From Mycoplana rhizolycopersici (GTDB lineage: Bacteria; Pseudomonadota; Alphaproteobacteria; Rhizobiales; Rhizobiaceae), in assembly GCF_013378445.1 (NCBI RefSeq), contig NZ_JABXYK010000008.1:216872-280871 (forward strand): a DNA stretch of 64,000 nt, written 5' to 3'. Below the pieces are notes generated by a model. The model was not told where the DNA came from. It saw only the letters and a program-made list of their open reading frames with translations, and did no database searches. Shown here in pieces: positions 59,691 through 64,000 of this stretch (its first letter is position 1; the number at the start of each line of letters is the position of its first letter). Both the position numbers and the translations under genes were made by a program.

Positions 59691-61826
59691 TTACAACAGG
59701 AAGTCGTCCGCCTTGAAATTGACGAGGTTGTCGATGTGGATGGCGAAGTCGGACTTGCCGTCACCGTTGACGTCGCCATAGACGTAGGTGTCGGCCTTCT
59801 CCTTGAAGTAGCGCAGCTCGCCGGCGGTCTTGGAGAACTTCTCCGTGCCGATGAACGAGAACGCCTGGTTGCCCGACTTGGTGGTGACGGCGTCGATGCC
59901 GGTCAGGTCGATCAGATCCTTCTCCTTCTGCGAGAAGTCGAAGATCGTGTCGGTCTTGGCCTTCGAGCTGGCGAGGTCTGCGAGCGACTTGAACAGGAAG
60001 GTATCCGCTCCCTTGCCACCATAGAGGTCGTCCGCCCCCTTGCCGCCGATCAGCGTGTCGTTGCCGGCCCCGCCCTTGAGCACGTCGTTGCCGGCGCCGC
60101 CGGTGAGGATGTTGGCCTTGCTGTCGCCGGTCAGCTTGTCGGCGTATTTCGAGCCGGTCAGGTTCTCGATCGAGACATAGACGTCGCCCTTGGCGTCATT
60201 GGTGTTGAGCGAAGGCTTGGAAAGGCTGGCGGTGACGCCCTTCGCAGCCCCCTGGTAGGAGGCGGTGTCGTTGCCCGCCCCGCCGTCCAGCCGGTCGGCG
60301 CCCTTGCCGCCAATCAGGATGTCGTTGCCCTTCTCGCCCTTCAGGTGGTCGTTGCCGGCATAGCCGTAGAGCGTGTCGTTGCCGGCCCCGCCCTTGATCA
60401 GGTCGGCGCCGATGCCGCCCTTCAGCGTTTCGCCCTTCGAAGACCCTGCGATCGTCTCGACCACGTCGGTGACCTTGATGGTGAAGGTCTTCTTCGCGCT
60501 CGCCCCATCCGCATCGGTGACCTGAAGCGTCACCGTGTCCTTCTGCACCTTCTCGTAGTCGATCGCCTTGGCGGTGACGAGATTGGTGCCCGACAGCTTG
60601 AACAGGCCGCCGGCATTGTCGGTCAGCTTGTAGCTCAGCGTCTTGCCTTCCGGATCGACGGCCGAGAAGGTGCCGACCGTTGTGCCGGTCTTGACGTTCT
60701 CCTTGACGCTCGACTTCGACAGCGCAAGCGACGTCGGGGCCTTGTTGACGTCGTCGACGTCCTCGATGGCGATGGTGAAGGTCTTTGCGACCTTGTTGAC
60801 GCCGTCGGAGACTTCGACGGTAACCTTGCCGGACTTGACCGCCTCGTAGTCGACCGCCTTGGCGGTGACCAGCTTGTTGCCATCGAGCTTGAACAGGCCG
60901 CCGGCATTGTCGGTCAGCGTGTAGCTCAGCGTCTTGCCTTCGGGATCCTTGGCCGACAGCGTGCCGACCGTGGTACCGACCGCGACGTTCTCCTTGACGC
61001 TCGACTTCGACAGGGCAAGCGACGTCGGGGCAAGGTTGGTCGAACCCAGCTTGGTCAGATCGACGCTGCCGTCCGAGAACTTCGCGATCTCGATGTTCTT
61101 CAGTGTGTCCCGACCGTCGTTCGCGCCCGAGCGATTATCCTTGACCGTCACGGTGCCATCGGCGTTCTTGGTCAGCGTATAGTTGCTTTTCGCACCGGAA
61201 TAGACGGCGACGTCCTTGCCCGTCCCCCCGTCCAGCACGTCGTTGCCTCCATTGCCGCGAATGGTGTCGTCGTATTTCGTCCCGGTGTAGCTATCGGTGC
61301 CCGCCGATCCGACGACATTGTGCCCCTGCCCCCAGACGAAAGCGTTGAGCGCGGCCACCTGCGAAATGCCGCCGCTGTCATGGCCTCCCCCCATGAGGCC
61401 GTAGATCACCTCGTGCATCTCGCCCTTCACGCCCTTTGCATTGGAGATGTTCAGCCCGCTGATCTCGATCGGCGTCAGGACATTGGTGATATGGCCATCC
61501 TCCATATCGAACGAACCGTTGGAGCTATTATAGCTGTCGCCCAGCGTCGAAAGCCTGACAGTCGTGAGTGTGCCGCTCAGCGTGTGGCCGTTGAAGTAGT
61601 AGTCGAAGTTCTTGCCGTCGAGGATGATGGCTTTGGTATCGGATTCCTTGCCGGAGACGATCTTGTCCAGCAGCACGATCTGATCGCCCTGGAAATTGGT
61701 GGAGCCGCCCAGGATGTAGGGCCAGCCGGTCGGCACAAGGCCGGAGAAGAACTTGGCGTACTCCGTATTGAAATCGACGCCTGTGGAAGAGCCGAGCTTG
61801 GCCGTTAGCTTGATCGTAATCGTCAT
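59691..61826 (-). CDS. HasA-like hemophore domain fused to cadherin-like and RTX repeats
   Basis: A 711-aa secreted protein. Residues 1-155 match the HasA hemophore: GGS near 41, [13 protein letters not shown] (73-85), [11 protein letters not shown] and [11 protein letters not shown] (137-147). Tyr76 and His81 align with the haem-ligand Tyr75 and its partner His83 of Serratia HasA; the loop carrying His32 is shorter and has no His. Residues 266-359 and 363-456 are two near-identical cadherin-like repeats, and about 177-210, 465-530 and 560-620 hold Ca-binding RTX nonapeptides (GGxGNDxLx). The C-terminus ends KADDFLL, a type I secretion signal. The ATG at 61826 has CGGAG upstream; an earlier in-frame start at 61865 is less likely. 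It lies 63 bp after the TonB receptor gene, in the hasR-hasA order. No type I exporter gene is in the window. Confidence 0.88.
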   Translation of the reverse strand: MTITIKLTAKLGSSTGVDFNTEYAKFFSGLVPTGWPYILGGSTNFQGDQIVLLDKIVSGKESDTKAIILDGKNFDYYFNGHTLSGTLTTVRLSTLGDSYNSSNGSFDMEDGHITNVLTPIEISGLNISNAKGVKGEMHEVIYGLMGGGHDSGGISQVAALNAFVWGQGHNVVGSAGTDSYTGTKYDDTIRGNGGNDVLDGGTGKDVAVYSGAKSNYTLTKNADGTVTVKDNRSGANDGRDTLKNIEIAKFSDGSVDLTKLGSTNLAPTSLALSKSSVKENVAVGTTVGTLSAKDPEGKTLSYTLTDNAGGLFKLDGNKLVTAKAVDYEAVKSGKVTVEVSDGVNKVAKTFTIAIEDVDDVNKAPTSLALSKSSVKENVKTGTTVGTFSAVDPEGKTLSYKLTDNAGGLFKLSGTNLVTAKAIDYEKVQKDTVTLQVTDADGASAKKTFTIKVTDVVETIAGSSKGETLKGGIGADLIKGGAGNDTLYGYAGNDHLKGEKGNDILIGGKGADRLDGGAGNDTASYQGAAKGVTASLSKPSLNTNDAKGDVYVSIENLTGSKYADKLTGDSKANILTGGAGNDVLKGGAGNDTLIGGKGADDLYGGKGADTFLFKSLADLASSKAKTDTIFDFSQKEKDLIDLTGIDAVTTKSGNQAFSFIGTEKFSKTAGELRYFKEKADTYVYGDVNGDGKSDFAIHIDNLVNFKADDFLL
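60459..61031 (-). repeat. Two tandem ~290-bp repeats coding the cadherin-like domains
   Basis: Units 60741-61031 and 60459-60740 on the minus strand encode the near-identical segments beginning [16 protein letters not shown] and sharing DPEGKTLSY and [11 protein letters not shown]. They are an internal duplication of the hemophore gene. Such units can expand or contract by recombination. Confidence 0.85.
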
Positions 61827-61889
61827 GTCGTTGCTCCGCGTTGCATTCCCTTGCCCGGCCGCCATGCGTCCGGCGGCGGAATCTGGTCG

Positions 61890-63986
61890 CTAGAATTTCA
61901 TCGTCAGCGATGCCTTGGCGTTGAAGCCGGGGCTCGGATCGGCGTTGAGATACTGGGTATACTGGCGGTCGAAGATGTTGTTCAGCGCCAGGTTGGCCGT
62001 CGCCGTCTCGTTGATCTCGAACTGCGCAAAGAGGTCCACGAGCTGATAGGCCTCGCCGACGAACCCCGTTGCGGCGGCATCGTCCTTCTTGCCGACAATC
62101 GTCAGCCGGGTGCCGGCACTCAGCCGTTCGTCGAAGGCGCGGAAGCCGAGCGTCGTGACCGCCCGGAAGGGCGGCACCTTCTGCAGCGGTCCACCCGTCG
62201 TCAGGTTTTCGCCGTCGAGGATCTGGCCGGCCAGCCCCGCGAACACGCTGCCCGCATCATAGCTTGCCTCGAACTCGAAGCCCTCGATGCGCGCCTTTGC
62301 GATGTTCTGGTACTGGTATCCCCCGGGGATGGGGAACATCACGAAAACCTGGTCGATATAGTCATCGACATTGTTGCGGAAGATGCCCAGCTTCACGCCT
62401 AGCTGGTCGGAGCCGGTGAAGATGTCGTTGAAACGCAGGTTGACGCCTGCCTCGATCGTATGGGCGACCTCGGGCCTCAGGTTCGGATTGGGGAAGAACT
62501 GCCCCATGACCGGTGGCGGATGAAAGCCCTCGATGAGCGTTTCCGTCAGCGCCGGCGCGCGGTATCCCTCGGAGTAGCCGCCGTAGAAGGTCACGGAATC
62601 CCAGGGGGTAACGCCGACGGTGAGCTTGGGCGACAGGCGGCTGCCGTCCGTCTTCGTCTCGTCATTCTCGAGGCTGTAGCCGTCGTATCGAAGCGCGCCG
62701 ATGACCTCCAGCCACTCATAGGTAAGCTTGTCCTGAACGAACGCGCCATAGGCGACGCGGGTACCCGGCGGCGTCAGGTCGTCGCTGCTGCCCAGCTCGT
62801 CCTTCGTGTTCACCTTGTCGCGGAACACATCGCCGCCATAGGTGACTTCATGGGTCACCGCCCCGGTATCGAAGGTCGAGGTGTTGAAGATGTCCATGCC
62901 GGTCGTGCCGACCTTGAACGACTGGCTCTCGCCGGCGATGTCACCCGTCCCCTGCTGATCCGACAGGGTGCCGCTGTAATAGATCTTGGCGCTGAGGTCC
63001 CAGAAATCGGAATCGGGCGTATAGCGGTATCCGGCGGTCAACGTATCGACGGTCACGTCGATGTTGCGGATGAGCGTGCTGCCGTTTTCGAACGAGTTGA
63101 AGTAGCGCGACGCCGAAAGCGTGATCTCCTGGTCGTCGGTCGGACGGAAACGAGCCTTGGCAAGGCCAGAGCGCAGGTCCTGCGCCGAATCCACCTTCGT
63201 ACCGTCGCCGGATTTGTAGTCGTTCGGCTTGTACCAGGTGCCGGCGACGACGAAGTCCGCGCTGTCCTCGATGCGGGCTGCCGCCTCGCCGTGGATGGTC
63301 GGCCCGGGGCCGTTCGTGTCGAAGCCGAGCTTGACGCGTCCGCCCTTGGTCGCCCCCTCGCGCAGCACGTCGTCGGCATCGATGGTGGTGAAGCTGATCA
63401 CCCCGCCGATTGCGCCGCTGCCGTAGACGGTCGCCGCCGGCCCGCGGGTGACCTCCACGCTCTTGAGCATGTTGGTGTCGAGATAGAACGTTCCGTTCGC
63501 CTCGTGGCCATTCTTCTGGAAATTCTGCCTGGCACCGTCGACGAGCACATTGACCCGCCCGAAATCCTGCAACCCGCGTATGTTGATCGCAGTCCCGGGA
63601 TCGTCCGCGGAAGTCTGCGTCGTCACGCTGGGCATCAGGGTGACGATCTGTGAAACCGGCGCGCCGGGCATCTCGACCTCAAGCTGGTCGCGACCGACCG
63701 CGCTGGAGCCGGAAAGCGTCTCATACACCCGCTCGCCGACGCGGGTGGCGGTTACGACGATCTGCTCGAGCACCGTCGGCTCGGAATTGCCGACAGCTTC
63801 GGCGTCGGCCTCGGTCTCTGTTTCCTGGGCATATGCCGGACCCGCCACCGCCGCCAGCACGGCAAGTGTCGAGACGCCGAGCCGCAAGCGATCCACCGGG
63901 CGACAGGCGATCCGGTGAAAAGCCTTGAGGGAGTGGCCTTGCCGGCCGCTCCCCGCTTTCGAATGATGCAATGCATGCTGCTTCAC
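61890..63986 (-). CDS. TonB-dependent haem/hemophore receptor (HasR/HemR-like)
   Basis: An approximately 698-aa outer-membrane receptor. A long N-region precedes the signal core LGVSTLAVLAAVAGPAYAQ; VLEQIVVTATR is the TonB-box region. The plug has INIRGLQDFGRVNVLVDGARQNF and VEVTRGPAATVYGSGAIGG, and the barrel ends ASLTMKF with terminal Phe. The haem-receptor motif pair is present: YRAPALTE and NPNLRPE, with a His between them (GFHPPP), as in HemR-type receptors. It should take haem from the hemophore or haemoproteins. The start is taken as GTG 63986, but the frame is open to the right edge, so the true start could be outside the window. Confidence 0.9.
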   Translation of the reverse strand: MKQHALHHSKAGSGRQGHSLKAFHRIACRPVDRLRLGVSTLAVLAAVAGPAYAQETETEADAEAVGNSEPTVLEQIVVTATRVGERVYETLSGSSAVGRDQLEVEMPGAPVSQIVTLMPSVTTQTSADDPGTAINIRGLQDFGRVNVLVDGARQNFQKNGHEANGTFYLDTNMLKSVEVTRGPAATVYGSGAIGGVISFTTIDADDVLREGATKGGRVKLGFDTNGPGPTIHGEAAARIEDSADFVVAGTWYKPNDYKSGDGTKVDSAQDLRSGLAKARFRPTDDQEITLSASRYFNSFENGSTLIRNIDVTVDTLTAGYRYTPDSDFWDLSAKIYYSGTLSDQQGTGDIAGESQSFKVGTTGMDIFNTSTFDTGAVTHEVTYGGDVFRDKVNTKDELGSSDDLTPPGTRVAYGAFVQDKLTYEWLEVIGALRYDGYSLENDETKTDGSRLSPKLTVGVTPWDSVTFYGGYSEGYRAPALTETLIEGFHPPPVMGQFFPNPNLRPEVAHTIEAGVNLRFNDIFTGSDQLGVKLGIFRNNVDDYIDQVFVMFPIPGGYQYQNIAKARIEGFEFEASYDAGSVFAGLAGQILDGENLTTGGPLQKVPPFRAVTTLGFRAFDERLSAGTRLTIVGKKDDAAATGFVGEAYQLVDLFAQFEINETATANLALNNIFDRQYTQYLNADPSPGFNAKASLTMKF

Positions 63987-64000
63987 AGCAGGAAGTCCCC

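Noticed and set aside
59637..61808. A 723-codon open frame on the plus strand
   Set aside because: It is the antisense of the RTX/cadherin repeats; its apparent repeats come from the repetitive hemophore gene.

Overview
This window is GC-rich, densely packed DNA from an alphaproteobacterium, most likely of the Rhizobiaceae (Sinorhizobium/Agrobacterium/Rhizobium/Shinella type). The basis is gene content: several ABC importers each sitting with its own catabolic genes, TetR/GntR/GlxA-type regulators, class III cyclase-ATPase-TPR proteins, and rhizobial-style intergenic palindromic elements. No rRNA, tRNA, transposase, phage gene or CRISPR array was seen. The species call is an inference; no marker gene is present.

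Layout. 1-11 kb: the end of a LysR regulator, a zinc-ribbon/cyclase/ATPase/TPR signalling protein, a peroxiredoxin-like protein, a GlxA-type regulator divergent from a Tat-leader alpha/beta hydrolase, a Tat-exported metallo-beta-lactamase-fold hydrolase, a GH32 fructosidase, and DUF1772 and DUF1194 proteins. 11.3-25.8 kb: a compact catabolic island with a Rieske oxygenase, a class III aminotransferase, a PotABCD-like importer, an FAD amine oxidase, a BetI-like TetR repressor, a PMT-like methyltransferase, two tandem COG1233 FAD oxidoreductases and a GcvT-like protein. Three near-identical palindromes sit at its three promoter regions, so it reads as one regulon, probably for an N-methylated or quaternary amine. 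The complete pathway is not one I recognise.

25.8-31.5 kb: a MITE-like repeat, a small ORF and a tripartite RND efflux operon with its TetR gene. 31.7-43.5 kb: amino-sugar (MurNAc/GlcNAc) uptake and breakdown: CUT1 ABC importer, Gfo/Idh oxidoreductase, MurQ, BadF-type kinase, GntR regulator, SIS-domain deaminase, NagA and an M19 dipeptidase. 43.6-47 kb: a UPF0303 protein, a formylglycine-generating enzyme, an alpha/beta hydrolase and a conserved unknown, plus a structured inverted repeat. 47.2-54.2 kb: an unusual set with a haem peroxidase, a 145-aa unknown, a YcaO protein, an amino-acid-type binding protein and a cyclase-SARP-TPR regulator. 54.4-58.8 kb: surface polysaccharide genes. 58.9-64 kb: a small lipoprotein, a DUF1643 protein, and a haem-uptake pair in which a HasA-like hemophore domain is fused to cadherin-like and RTX repeats, next to a TonB-dependent haem receptor.

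The strongest candidates for undescribed biology are the 11.3-25.8 kb regulon, the HasA-cadherin-RTX hemophore with its receptor, and the YcaO/haem-peroxidase neighbourhood.
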